A stretch of DNA of 64,000 bases from Pollutibacter soli (GTDB taxonomy: Bacteria > Bacteroidota > Bacteroidia > Chitinophagales > Chitinophagaceae): contig JARJHS010000009.1 of the NCBI GenBank assembly GCA_029269725.1, positions 184,324 to 248,323 of the forward strand, read 5' to 3'. Below, one piece after another: positions 35,654 through 44,828 of the stretch (within the stretch, counting starts at the first letter, position 1; each line of letters begins with the position of its first letter). Below the pieces are notes generated by a model. The model was not told where the DNA came from. It ran no database searches and saw only the letters and a list, made by a program, of their open reading frames with translations. Both the position numbers and the translations under genes were made by a program.

Positions 35654-36268
35654 ATGATCGATTTACGGCAACCCATCAGTTTTGAACATCTGGATCTCAT
35701 TAGTCCGGATACACTTTTTGTATTCGCACTGTCAGCGGAAGCCGCAGAAGAATTTGAGCTTGTGAATAAACTGATCATCGGAATAGGGAAAGTAAATGCT
35801 GCTTACGGATTAACAAGGGCAATTCATCAGAAAAAACCCGCTATGATTGTTAATCTGGGTTCTGCAGGCAGCAATCATTTTAAACGTGGTGAAGTGGTAT
35901 GTTGTACTCAATTTATTCAAAGGGATATGGATGTACGCGGGTTAGGATTTGAGTTGTATGAAACTCCTTTGTCCGGTATCCATCCAATTCTGAAATACGG
36001 AATCAAAATAAAAAATCTGCCGGAAGGTATCTGCGGTACAGGTGATAGTTTCGAAATGAGTCATAGCGTGACTGCCTATAATGTTGTCGATATGGAAGCG
36101 TATCCACTTGCATTGATTGCAATGAAAGAGCAGATTCCTTTTCTCTGTTTAAAATATATTTCTGATGGTGCAGATGGAGCTGCAGCGGATGACTGGGCGG
36201 TGCAGGTGCATAATGCGGCTGTCGCATTCAGAAAACTTTTTGAAGCAGGAACTGATATTGATGAGTAA
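35654..36268 (+). CDS. MTA/SAH nucleosidase-like protein (purine/uridine phosphorylase superfamily)
   Basis: A 204-residue protein with the superfamily landmarks in order: FALSAEAAEEF (24-34), GIGKVNAA (43-50), NLGSAGS (67-73), GTGDSF (128-133), Met147-Glu148 (ribose-binding pair of VVDMEAY) and Asp174 in ISDGAD (catalytic acid position). By family this hydrolyses 5'-methylthioadenosine, S-adenosylhomocysteine or a related nucleoside in the cytoplasm. It is shorter than the E. coli enzyme (about 232), mainly at the N-terminus, so exact substrate is uncertain. It stands alone on the plus strand, divergent from the receptor gene. Confidence 0.82.
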   Translation: MIDLRQPISFEHLDLISPDTLFVFALSAEAAEEFELVNKLIIGIGKVNAAYGLTRAIHQKKPAMIVNLGSAGSNHFKRGEVVCCTQFIQRDMDVRGLGFELYETPLSGIHPILKYGIKIKNLPEGICGTGDSFEMSHSVTAYNVVDMEAYPLALIAMKEQIPFLCLKYISDGADGAAADDWAVQVHNAAVAFRKLFEAGTDIDE

Positions 36269-36621
36269 CCTGCACTATCGATTCGCATGTTGATGGTGGG
36301 TAAGCATCATTGATTAGCTATGCTCAGTTTCACAATCGATAACGCCTTTTTATAAGGATTATTCTTCATGCCTGTTATGGGGATGGAAGTACGTGACCGT
36401 GCATGGAACAATAGCGCTGGCGGGTTCAGTACCACGCTTAATGATATCCGGCTTTCTTCTTTTGCAAAATCCAGCCATTCATCTTCTGTTCACGCAAAAA
36501 ATAGGTGTTTTTACGGTCATCGTTTTTACCAGTACGAATTAAATTCATTATTCGACGGTTACTGATTTTTTTTAGCATTTGTAAACCGACACCAACATTC
36601 ATCATCAACTTTTGCAAGTCT
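36269..36621. other. Gap with possible coding remnant on the minus strand
   Basis: On the minus strand a frame of about 60 codons between stops (approximately 36317-36500) reads TEDEWLDFAKEES, then SLSVVLNPPALL and GMKNNPYKKALSIVKLS. It has protein-like composition but no start codon near its 5' end. It may be the end of a lost gene. Otherwise nothing is recognised. Confidence 0.3.
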
Positions 36622-39033
36622 ATGTTTCACTTTATTCCACCTGTCCTGCTCGCGCTGATTCTTGTAGGGTTGGCGCTTTTGTATCTGAAATATATTCATA
36701 AATACATAGTAAGGTTTTTTATAGATATCTATGCGCTGCCCCAGGGTGTTATCAGGGAGAAAATCATTTTTACCACTTTTTTCAGGGTGATTTACCTGAA
36801 CTGGTATACTTTACTGATGCTGATTTTCATTTCGTACCTGATGCTTTCCCAGGATGTCGGGAAAGATATGATCGAGGATTACATATCAAAAATGGTGGAT
36901 TATAATTTCGGCATCATCTTTCTTTCATTAGGATCGCTGTTTATCACTTTTTTTCTCCTAGCTCTTGCAATCTGGGTGATTCCTTTTTTTACCTACAGCG
37001 AAGACAGGAAAAATGAGGTGATGAAGATATATGATTCATTTTATCTCGCCACTAAATATAAAGCACTACTTGCCATATTGCCGTTTGCCATTGTTGGTAC
37101 AGCTTTTTTGCAGAAAGTTGTTGAAGAAAATTTACCTGCGGATGATCTGAAAAAAAACAAAGTTCTGGCCATAGTCATTTGCAGTGTTTTATTCATTCTT
37201 TTATTTTATGCGATTCAGGCGATCGTCAAATTCATTATCAACTCGAAAATCGGCCGATCAAGAATCTTTGATCTCAGGTTAATCAATAATAAATACCTCA
37301 ACATATTAGTATGGGTGATTATCTGGCATATCATTTTGATTTCAGGATTTGCATTAATCTTATATTTCCTTGGGAAGGATTATGACAGAAGTTTGTATGT
37401 CTATCCTTTTTATATTCTGATCAGCAGTGCAATTGTCTTTCACATGCTGTTCTTCACTGATGATTCCAGATTAACCGAAGATGAGCTGAAGAAACTGGTT
37501 TGTGAGATGATATCTGAAAACAACCAAAACGCGTCCCGTAAATTATATCTTTCTGTTGCTGCAATTATATTTTTATTCTTCTCTTATTATTTTGTTGTTC
37601 CGTCGTTAACGGCTACCAACTCGTTGTATGTTTTACTTGTAGTTTTAGCATTAGTAATTATATACCTGGATCTGGCAAGAAATTACTATAGAAATTCGGA
37701 TAAAGACTGGGTAAAACTATTGGCTTTGGCTGCTATTTTACTGGTCCTTGTTTTGCCTTTCAGAAGAGTTGAAAGACAGTTCAGCGTTCCATTGGTTTCC
37801 AATAAGTCTGCGGCGGATACGGGCATTTCCATGGATGTTGCTATTCAGAAGAGAATGGCATATATCAATGCTGATACCAGTGTAAATAAAAGTATTTATA
37901 TCATCTGTGGGATGGGTGGTGGAAGCAGGGCTGGTTACATCACCGCAAGTATGTTAAGTCTTTTGGAAAAGAACATCCCTGATCTATGGAACAAGACTTT
38001 GTTCTGCAGTACAATTTCGGGAAGTTCACCCGGTATTTATCACTATTTAAAATACAAGGAATATGCAGGACCTGCCAAAGAAGAATTTCTGAAAATTATT
38101 TACCAGAGAAACTATAATTCCAGTGGTGTATTCGGATTTCTGTTTGGCGATGCATTTGCAGCCGCTTTTGGGAGTTGGCCTTCATTCCCTCTGCCATTTG
38201 CCCGGGATAGTGTTCCCGGGACAGGATTTCGCGACAGAAATTTCCGGATACGGATGGAATATGAATTCGCGCTGAAACAGGCGATGGCGAATGGAGAAGT
38301 GCCGGATTACTGGCAGAGCACATTTTCCAGGAGAGAACGTGCGTCGGGATATGAGCCAGACTATTTCAAGGATTTTTTTGAAAAAAGAATTGGCACGGTA
38401 CCCATCCATGTGATAAATACATTCGCTATTCACAGCGGCCGACGGGTAGTACTAAGTCCGTTTTATGTAAATGACCAGCGGGTGTTTACGAATTCCATCT
38501 TACCTCTGCAGGAAAGGATATATCACGATAGTGTCGCTTTTAAGGATATAATGTATAGAGACGCAACCAATCTTTCCGAATTGTTTCCATTTTTGAGTGG
38601 CGCTTCAACCATCGGTTCCAACTCGAAAGAACAGTTTGTTGATGGTGGGTATTTTGAAAATTATGGACTGGCAACAGCACTGGATCTGTATAATTTAGTC
38701 AGGAAACTGGACTCATCAAATGCCAAACGGATCAAGTTCATTCTTATAAAAAATTCCTTACAGAATGCAAAAGACAGTGTTGAGAATCTGGCAGTACAAC
38801 TGACTGCCCCGTTGAGCGGTGCGATGAGCTCGCCCTTCACCGGTCATGCGAATCATTTTCTTCAACTATTCGAAAATGAATTTGGTAAAGAAAGGTTCAG
38901 GGTCTTCACGTTCGACGACGAACGATATAAAGTTCCGCTCACGAGAGCATTAACACGGCGACATATAAAAAGCATGGACGATTTTATCCAGGAATGCGCG
39001 GCAGATTCAACCCGCAATGGCAAAGGATTTTAA
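36622..39033 (+). CDS. Membrane-anchored patatin-like phospholipase
   Basis: The frame opens at 36505, but ATG at 36622 (MFHFIPPVLLALILVGLALL) is preferred because it starts the first membrane helix; the product has 803 residues. The first 400 residues contain about ten hydrophobic helices in two groups separated by a charged stretch. Then comes a patatin-type hydrolase: Gly-rich oxyanion motif CGMGGGSRAGY (about 430), nucleophile elbow ISGSSPG (GxSxG, about 466) and DGGYFENYG with the catalytic Asp (about 673). By family it is a Ser-Asp dyad lipid acyl hydrolase. The helical N-terminal half is unusual and suggests action on bilayer lipids of the inner membrane. It is monocistronic on the plus strand. 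Confidence 0.82.
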   Translation: MFHFIPPVLLALILVGLALLYLKYIHKYIVRFFIDIYALPQGVIREKIIFTTFFRVIYLNWYTLLMLIFISYLMLSQDVGKDMIEDYISKMVDYNFGIIFLSLGSLFITFFLLALAIWVIPFFTYSEDRKNEVMKIYDSFYLATKYKALLAILPFAIVGTAFLQKVVEENLPADDLKKNKVLAIVICSVLFILLFYAIQAIVKFIINSKIGRSRIFDLRLINNKYLNILVWVIIWHIILISGFALILYFLGKDYDRSLYVYPFYILISSAIVFHMLFFTDDSRLTEDELKKLVCEMISENNQNASRKLYLSVAAIIFLFFSYYFVVPSLTATNSLYVLLVVLALVIIYLDLARNYYRNSDKDWVKLLALAAILLVLVLPFRRVERQFSVPLVSNKSAADTGISMDVAIQKRMAYINADTSVNKSIYIICGMGGGSRAGYITASMLSLLEKNIPDLWNKTLFCSTISGSSPGIYHYLKYKEYAGPAKEEFLKIIYQRNYNSSGVFGFLFGDAFAAAFGSWPSFPLPFARDSVPGTGFRDRNFRIRMEYEFALKQAMANGEVPDYWQSTFSRRERASGYEPDYFKDFFEKRIGTVPIHVINTFAIHSGRRVVLSPFYVNDQRVFTNSILPLQERIYHDSVAFKDIMYRDATNLSELFPFLSGASTIGSNSKEQFVDGGYFENYGLATALDLYNLVRKLDSSNAKRIKFILIKNSLQNAKDSVENLAVQLTAPLSGAMSSPFTGHANHFLQLFENEFGKERFRVFTFDDERYKVPLTRALTRRHIKSMDDFIQECAADSTRNGKGF

Positions 39034-39186
39034 TAGTTGGGTTTTAACGCAGATTATTAAAGAAATACTACACGCTTCGGGTAACCGTAAACACTTATTG
39101 AATAGTTTCAGCCCATTGTTGGGAATGAAGAAATTTAATCGGCCATTTCTCCCGCTGCGGGTTTAAAAATGATGCTGGTATATTCG

Positions 39187-40143
39187 CTATTTAAGTTTCT
39201 CTAAAAACTGTATACTCTTCTTCAACGCCGTCTGAGGATTTGCAACCATATCCTGCTCAACAATAAAATGCTTAACACCATTATCCTTTGCGACCTTAAT
39301 TATTTTCTTCAGATCGAGTACGCCCGATCCTGCAGTCGTCATTAACGGAAATAATTCGATCCATTGTTTTGAATCACCACCGTCACCGGAAAAACGAGCC
39401 TGCTTTGACATATCCTTTATATGCATCAGGTGATAACGGTTTTTGTAAGATTGAAACAACTCAACGGGATCAGCGCCTCCCGCGACCGTCCAGAAAATAT
39501 CCATCTCAAAAAATACCAGTTCAGGATCGGTGCCATCTAAAATTAATCTCAATGGAATTTGTCCATCCATGGCTGTCAGTCCATAACCATGATTATGGTA
39601 CGCAAATTTTACCCCCTGTTTTTTGGCAGATTCTCCGATAGCATTGAAATCCGATGCGATCTTTTTGTAATCGTCAAGCGTCTTTCGTTTCTCGTCAGGG
39701 ATTGCCGGAAGTACAACATATTCCGTTCCTGTTTTGTGTGCAGCTTCTGCCAGTTGCGACATATTATTTTGAAGTGTGTCCAGGTCCGTATGCATTGAAG
39801 GTGCAGTAAGGCTATGGGTCTTCAATTGTGCAGCCATCTCTTCTCCTGAACGACCAAAATATCCGCTGCCACTAAAACCGAGTGCGGGAGTAACCGAAGC
39901 CCATCTCGCTTTTGCCGCTTCGGTGCTGAAAGGATAGGGGCCGTACAATTCGACTTCCCGGTAACCCATCCCTGACAACATGGCCAGCACGTAAGGCAAA
40001 TCTCTTTCCGACGCCTTCGGAACTGAAAACATCTGAATGCCAATATTGTTAATGAGTGGCGGCTGTGCAAAAAGATTTTCTGAAGTCATGAGTCCAGCTG
40101 CTGTAAGTGCGGAGGTGTTGCGGATAAAGTTACGCCTGTTCAT
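39187..40143 (-). CDS. Tat-exported xylose isomerase-like TIM barrel protein
   Basis: A 318-residue protein with a twin-arginine signal (MNRRNF, then SALTAAGLM and cleavage near FAQ27). The barrel is of the sugar phosphate isomerase/epimerase superfamily, with likely metal ligands and acids His183-Asn-His185, Glu213, Asp215, His241 (HIKD) and Glu296 (IVEQD). Many Bacteroidota carry Tat-exported relatives of unknown sugar specificity, so no reaction is claimed. The gene is single; a 38-bp perfect palindrome lies 93 nt upstream of its start. Confidence 0.85.
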   Translation of the reverse strand: MNRRNFIRNTSALTAAGLMTSENLFAQPPLINNIGIQMFSVPKASERDLPYVLAMLSGMGYREVELYGPYPFSTEAAKARWASVTPALGFSGSGYFGRSGEEMAAQLKTHSLTAPSMHTDLDTLQNNMSQLAEAAHKTGTEYVVLPAIPDEKRKTLDDYKKIASDFNAIGESAKKQGVKFAYHNHGYGLTAMDGQIPLRLILDGTDPELVFFEMDIFWTVAGGADPVELFQSYKNRYHLMHIKDMSKQARFSGDGGDSKQWIELFPLMTTAGSGVLDLKKIIKVAKDNGVKHFIVEQDMVANPQTALKKSIQFLEKLK

Positions 40144-40235
40144 ATCGGCATTATTGAAAATTGATCACTGGCCGGAGTTGTCGAATAAAACTTTTCAAAA
40201 GTCCCTGCAAATTTTACTTCGCCGGAATTTTTCCG

Positions 40236-40273
40236 CCAGGTATCCGATCCGCCGCGGCGGATCGGATACCTGG
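40236..40273. repeat. 38-bp perfect palindrome
   Basis: CCAGGTATCCGATCCGCCG (40236-40254) is followed directly by its exact reverse complement (40255-40273) with no spacer. It lies between two minus-strand genes, 96 nt beyond the stop at 40370 and 93 nt before the start at 40143. There is no T-run after it on the minus strand, so it is not a standard intrinsic terminator. Confidence 0.9.
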
Positions 40274-40369
40274 GAACTTTCGTCAAGTTAAAATCGCTTT
40301 TTCGAAATAACAAGTGAAAAAAACTTTTTCGGTATAGAAAATTCTGCTGTCACAACGATTTTTCCGCAG

Positions 40370-40756
40370 CTATGAAAGTCGTTTCAAACGATAAAGCAAT
40401 TGTTTTATTCCTTCCTGGAATTCATCAATTATTGACTGAGAGAAAGATTCAGAAAAGATCTTCCTGGTTTCTTCAACATGCGTGTAGAACTTCTCAATAT
40501 GATCGATGTATTTCTCAGGCTTTATTGTTTCTGGCACCACAATGTCCAGTGTACCTTCTATTGCAATAGTCGTCTCAACAAGGCGATCTGTAACATCTCT
40601 CAAAGTATCAATAGCCTGATCCAGCGAAATATGAGTTTCATAACTACCAGGTCCCGTTATTGACCAATGGATAAGTTTCAGTGATTGACGAAATGAAACG
40701 AGATCTCCTAAAAACTTTGCGGTTTTACCTGCTTGTTTATTTTCCTTTTTTGCCAT
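40370..40756 (-). CDS. Small helical protein (DUF5856/ferritin-like pattern), function unknown
   Basis: The frame reaches 40960, but ATG at 40756 (MAKKENKQAGKTAKFLGDLV) begins the conserved part, giving 128 residues. The sequence is predicted all-helical: SFRQSLKLIHWSITGPGSYETHISLDQAIDTL, read in pieces, has the His-Trp and spaced His/Asp pattern seen in Dps/ferritin-like four-helix proteins. Two further helices follow (about 55-75 and 84-125). The assignment to a DUF5856-like family is tentative. The upstream 68 codons of the frame overlap the start of a divergent gene and lack helix character. Confidence 0.6.
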   Translation of the reverse strand: MAKKENKQAGKTAKFLGDLVSFRQSLKLIHWSITGPGSYETHISLDQAIDTLRDVTDRLVETTIAIEGTLDIVVPETIKPEKYIDHIEKFYTHVEETRKIFSESFSQSIIDEFQEGIKQLLYRLKRLS

Positions 40757-40982
40757 AAAAAAATATTTAAAACCTTTGAATGCTATTTTCGGTACTAAAG
40801 CTACGGTTTCCCCAGGCAATTCTGATGTATAGATACATCCATTTATTTGCCAGTTCCCGCTGTAATGGCCAGATGCTTGGATTTTGTTACGATCTTTTTT
40901 ATTTTGTGCGATAACAGCACAGCAGGAGATCCCCCGCCCGGCTTGCTGCCAGCATTTCAACTTCCCACAGCGTTTTTTGCCA

Positions 40983-42293
40983 ATGACTATTTATAATTAT
41001 TTGTATTGCCGGGTGAAGAGTTTCCTGCCTTCAATTTTTATATTGCTCTGTATTTCCACCGAATGCTACTCACAAACTTACCTTATCCCTTACCGTGAAA
41101 AGGATCAATGGGGTTTCGCAGATACTAACGGAGTAATCATTGTTAAGCCAAAATATGACGGTGTGGACTTTTTCTTCAGCGGGCACGCGCAGGTAAGAAA
41201 AGGCATGTCGAAAGGTTTGATCAATGCCCGCGGACTTGAAGTCCTGCCAACCGTCTATGACGAAATTGGAACACCATATCAGGACTACATTTCAGTAGAG
41301 AAAAACGGTAGATCCGGAATCGCCAGCGCAGTCAATGGAAAACTGATCCTTCCATTACAGTTTGAAGAAGTGAGAATGATGGCGGCTTCTCATTTCGTTG
41401 TACGGGATATCAGAGGAAATATCGGCGTTTTTAATGCAAAATCCGGGAAATGGGACATGCCTTTGATGTATGAAGCAATCGAGTATTCAGGGAATCGGGA
41501 CAATGCTGAATGGTTTATCGCAGTAGTTAAAAAAGACACGCTTGGATTTACCATAGATGAGAAAGGCATTCTTCAGAAAAACAAACGAATACCTATCAAA
41601 GCATTCGCTCCTGCCCAGGAAACACAAATGGACGACAGGCTGCCTGAAGTGGAAATGGTTGAAACAACAGGAACTGCTGCTATCATGACTTCTTATTCAT
41701 GGCCAATAAGGGCAAATGATAAACAAGGTTGGGTTGCCTGGATGAAATACGATGGGGTAATGATAAGATACGATAGCATACCCGCTGTATATGACACCAT
41801 TTATCGCGCGCTCACCAACGACAGTTTGTTTGTCGTCGGGAGAGACAATAAGAAGGGAATAGTCAATTTAAAAAATGAAGCGCTCATCCCGTTGGAATAT
41901 GAGGATGTACAACCGGTGGATAGTTCGGCTATACATGGAATTTATATTGTAAAGTCCGGTGGGAAGTACGGTCTGCGGACAAAGGATTCAATGGTTCTTG
42001 CTTGCGAATATGATCATATCGGCTGGGTATCCTACGATGCCCGTGGGTTTATCCTGAATAAAAATGGGAAGTCCGGAATTTATGTGTACGACAGTCAACG
42101 GAAAATCTTCAATGTATTTATTCCCCCGGTGTATGATTATATTCTTGGATTCAGCTCAGTGAGGGCGGCTGATTTTGATCGGTCAATACCATATAATTTT
42201 AACACTCAGGATGGATTTAAACACCTGCTCCATGTAAGTAAAAATGGAAAAAAAGGGTATGTAGATATGACCGGGAGGGAATTTTTTGAGTGA
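40983..42293 (+). CDS. Exported WG-repeat protein
   Basis: The frame opens at 40884; ATG at 40983 (MTIYNYLYCRVKSFLPSIFI) gives a signal peptide ending near ECYSQ and is preferred, giving 436 residues. The mature part has at least seven WG-type repeats. Each reads roughly KNGKxGxxDxxGxxxxPxxYDxI, for example DQWGFADTNG, KGLINARGLEVLPTVYD, RSGIASAVNGKLILP, KGIVNLKNEALIPLEYED, YGLRTKDS and KGYVDMTG. WG repeats form beta-rich arrays of unknown function, often surface-exposed. A bidirectional terminator separates it from the convergent S9 peptidase gene. Confidence 0.85.
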   Translation: MTIYNYLYCRVKSFLPSIFILLCISTECYSQTYLIPYREKDQWGFADTNGVIIVKPKYDGVDFFFSGHAQVRKGMSKGLINARGLEVLPTVYDEIGTPYQDYISVEKNGRSGIASAVNGKLILPLQFEEVRMMAASHFVVRDIRGNIGVFNAKSGKWDMPLMYEAIEYSGNRDNAEWFIAVVKKDTLGFTIDEKGILQKNKRIPIKAFAPAQETQMDDRLPEVEMVETTGTAAIMTSYSWPIRANDKQGWVAWMKYDGVMIRYDSIPAVYDTIYRALTNDSLFVVGRDNKKGIVNLKNEALIPLEYEDVQPVDSSAIHGIYIVKSGGKYGLRTKDSMVLACEYDHIGWVSYDARGFILNKNGKSGIYVYDSQRKIFNVFIPPVYDYILGFSSVRAADFDRSIPYNFNTQDGFKHLLHVSKNGKKGYVDMTGREFFE

Positions 42294-42464
42294 GTGGTAG
42301 TAATAGGTAATAAGTGCCAGGTAGTAAGTAATAAGTGAAAGGTGGTAGATAGAACAGCCTTTTTTTCCTAAAACAGAAAAAGGAAAACTGTATGCTCTGT
42401 TATGGAGAGAAGAAATAGTTGCAGCAGGCAAACATTCAATAGTAATCACTAAAAAACATTATTA

Positions 42465-42507
42465 AAAAAAGGAAAAACGGAATTTCTGCTTCCGCTTTTC
42501 CTTTTTT
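42465..42507. terminator. Bidirectional intrinsic terminator between convergent genes
   Basis: AAAAAAAGGAAAAACGG (to 42480) pairs with CCGCTTTTCCTTTTTTG (from 42492) with a single mismatch around an 11-nt loop. It gives a G/C-capped stem with A-run and T-run sides that works for either strand. It lies between the stops of the WG-repeat gene (plus, 42293) and the S9 peptidase gene (minus, 42577). Confidence 0.8.
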
Positions 42508-42576
42508 GTATACGGTAAAAAAGCAACACGATTGAAACCAGGTCTGTTGATGTATCTGACTTCTGCTGTCTACCGT

Positions 42577-44550
42577 CTATTTTAAATATTTATCAAACCA
42601 CGCCAGGTATCTTTCAAATCTGTCTCGCTGATAAGCCGGTAAGGAAATGCCATGAAACTGACCGGGATAAACGATAAGTTCTGTAGGAGTTCCGATGGAT
42701 CTTAGTGCCTGGTACATCTGCTCACTTCCTACTGCAGGTACGTTGAAATCCTTTTCCCCTGTCATAAAAAGTGTAGGTGTTTTAATTCGATCTGCATGCA
42801 GAAACGGGTATGACATTTTCAGATATTTCTCGTAATTGTTGTCTTTCCAGGGTTGCCCCATTTCATTATCGAGTTGAAGAATATACATATCAACGCCATA
42901 TAAAGAAAGTTGCAACGCACTACCGGCGCCACTTACAGCCGCTTTGAAACGTGTATCAGACGCGATGCAATAATCTGTAAGGATGCCGCCATAGCTCCAT
43001 CCGCTGATCGCCATTCGGTTTTGATCGATTACTCCTTTGCTTACCAGATGATCAACGGCCCCGTGAATATCGAGTACTTCTTTATTTCCCCAGTCTGCGT
43101 AAATAGCTTTGCTGTAATCGATACCGCGACCATTACTTCCACGATAGTTAACACCAACAACCGCATATCCTTTTGCAGCAAACATCTGCCGGGTAAGGTC
43201 AAACGAAAATTCATCCTGGGCTACGGGTCCCCCATGTATGTAAAAAATTACAGGAAGATTTTTCCCCGTTGAACCTTCAGGCAGATACAAAAGACTGGAT
43301 ACGGTATTTCCATCTTTGCTTTTGGAAACTACTTTTTCCACTCTGGCAAGTGAAAGATTCGCAACGAATGAATCCTGCACTTTGGTCAATCTGCGAAGGC
43401 TTCCATTTTCTAGTGCATAAAACTCATAAGGAAGTGTTGGGTCAGACATTGTCGTGAGCCAGTTGCCACTCGGATGCAATTCAAGTGATCCGAAAACACG
43501 GTTTCCACCAATTACTTTTGTCATTTTTCCGCTGGCAACATCGTAGTTTACAACATAACGTTCACAGTCATCCGAAACTAACGCGGCAATGCTTTTTCCA
43601 TCTTTGTTCCATTTGGCTGAAGAGATCGGGCGATCCAGTGATTTGCTCAGCAATTTGACTTCACCACCGGAAACCGGTTGCACGCAGAGAATGGCCTGAT
43701 CGTACATAATGAAATTTTCGGCAGATGTACTCCTGGTGTATGCAATCGTTTTTCCATCAGGGCTCCATTGCGGAGAGCCGTCGCGACCGGCCCAGGTAGT
43801 GAACTGTTTTGCTACAGCACCTGGTTTTGCATCGATAATAAAAATATCAGAGTTGCTGTTTTTATCAGGATCTTCCGTATGATTACTTACAAATGCAATT
43901 GAATTTCCATCCGGACTCCATTGCCCATCGTTTTCATTATACTCACCTTTGGTAAGTGTGTCCAGTTTTTTTGTAGTTACATCGAAAAGATAAAGATGCG
44001 TTTTGCGTGTGTCGTACTGGTACCCGCTTACATCTCTTTTGAAATTATATTTATTCAGAACCCATGGTTTTGCGCCTTTCTTTTTCGCAGTATCCTCATA
44101 ATCTTTGATGGTCAGCAATAATTTTTTCCCATCAGGGCTCCATTCATAATCATTCAGATCTCCTTTTACATCGGTGAGTTTTATCGCTTCTCCACCGAGG
44201 CGATTTAACAAAAACACCTGGCTTCCGCTGAGGTTACGGGAAGTGGTGAATGAAATGTATTTATTGTCCGGGCTCCATTTGGGATTGTTTTCACCGTCGG
44301 GTGAACTGGTGAGCTGAATATTATCGGTACCATTCCAGCGCATCATCCAGATATCAGTATTGCGCCTGTCTTTCGCAGAATCGGTAGTCGTGAGTGTGTA
44401 AAGCATCCAGTTTCCATCGGGAGATATTTGTCCGCCACCTGTTGATTGCTGGCGATAGAGATCACCTGGGCGGAGGGGTCGTTTCTGCGCAGAGGCGCAT
44501 AGAACAGCGGAAAAAAGAACCAGGGTCGTTAAAAGAATTCTCATGTGCAT
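42577..44550 (-). CDS. S9-family prolyl oligopeptidase-type peptidase, exported
   Basis: A 657-residue protein with a signal peptide (start at MHMRIL, ending LCASAQ; the second ATG at 44544 is equally possible). Residues about 25-390 form a TolB-like propeller with repeated WSPDGK strands (for example NPKWSPDNKYI, YEWSPDGKKL, DGQWSPDGNSIAFVS, SPQWSPDGKTIAYT). The C-terminal alpha/beta hydrolase domain carries the triad Ser529 (GWSYGG), Asp611 (TGEKDFNVP) and His643 (GQFHGI). Such enzymes cleave oligopeptides, often dipeptides, from the N-terminus in the periplasm. It is monocistronic and converges on the WG-repeat gene. Confidence 0.92.
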   Translation of the reverse strand: MHMRILLTTLVLFSAVLCASAQKRPLRPGDLYRQQSTGGGQISPDGNWMLYTLTTTDSAKDRRNTDIWMMRWNGTDNIQLTSSPDGENNPKWSPDNKYISFTTSRNLSGSQVFLLNRLGGEAIKLTDVKGDLNDYEWSPDGKKLLLTIKDYEDTAKKKGAKPWVLNKYNFKRDVSGYQYDTRKTHLYLFDVTTKKLDTLTKGEYNENDGQWSPDGNSIAFVSNHTEDPDKNSNSDIFIIDAKPGAVAKQFTTWAGRDGSPQWSPDGKTIAYTRSTSAENFIMYDQAILCVQPVSGGEVKLLSKSLDRPISSAKWNKDGKSIAALVSDDCERYVVNYDVASGKMTKVIGGNRVFGSLELHPSGNWLTTMSDPTLPYEFYALENGSLRRLTKVQDSFVANLSLARVEKVVSKSKDGNTVSSLLYLPEGSTGKNLPVIFYIHGGPVAQDEFSFDLTRQMFAAKGYAVVGVNYRGSNGRGIDYSKAIYADWGNKEVLDIHGAVDHLVSKGVIDQNRMAISGWSYGGILTDYCIASDTRFKAAVSGAGSALQLSLYGVDMYILQLDNEMGQPWKDNNYEKYLKMSYPFLHADRIKTPTLFMTGEKDFNVPAVGSEQMYQALRSIGTPTELIVYPGQFHGISLPAYQRDRFERYLAWFDKYLK

Positions 44551-44828
44551 AGGTGGAAAGATTTTCGCCGAAGATAGTCATGAAATGTGAAGAGTGCTGA
44601 TCACAGGAACAAGGAAATTATGATATCGCAGTGATTCGTATCAACTCCTGTATAGACATCCAGACGGTTAGGTTTTACATGTTTCACGAATCTTTAAGAA
44701 AGCGCGGGCAATATTGTTTTTCGCTCTCTGTTAGTGGAGATTGAACCGGATCTGATGAAATCGCTTACCATAAACCATCACTTATGATGACCATACACTT
44801 TCTGCCTTTCAATATTCAATTATTAAAG

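Noticed and set aside
42183..42449. 88-codon minus-strand frame between convergent genes
   Set aside because: It overlaps the end of the WG-repeat gene in antisense and is rich in repeat-like text (TAATAGGTAATAAGT).
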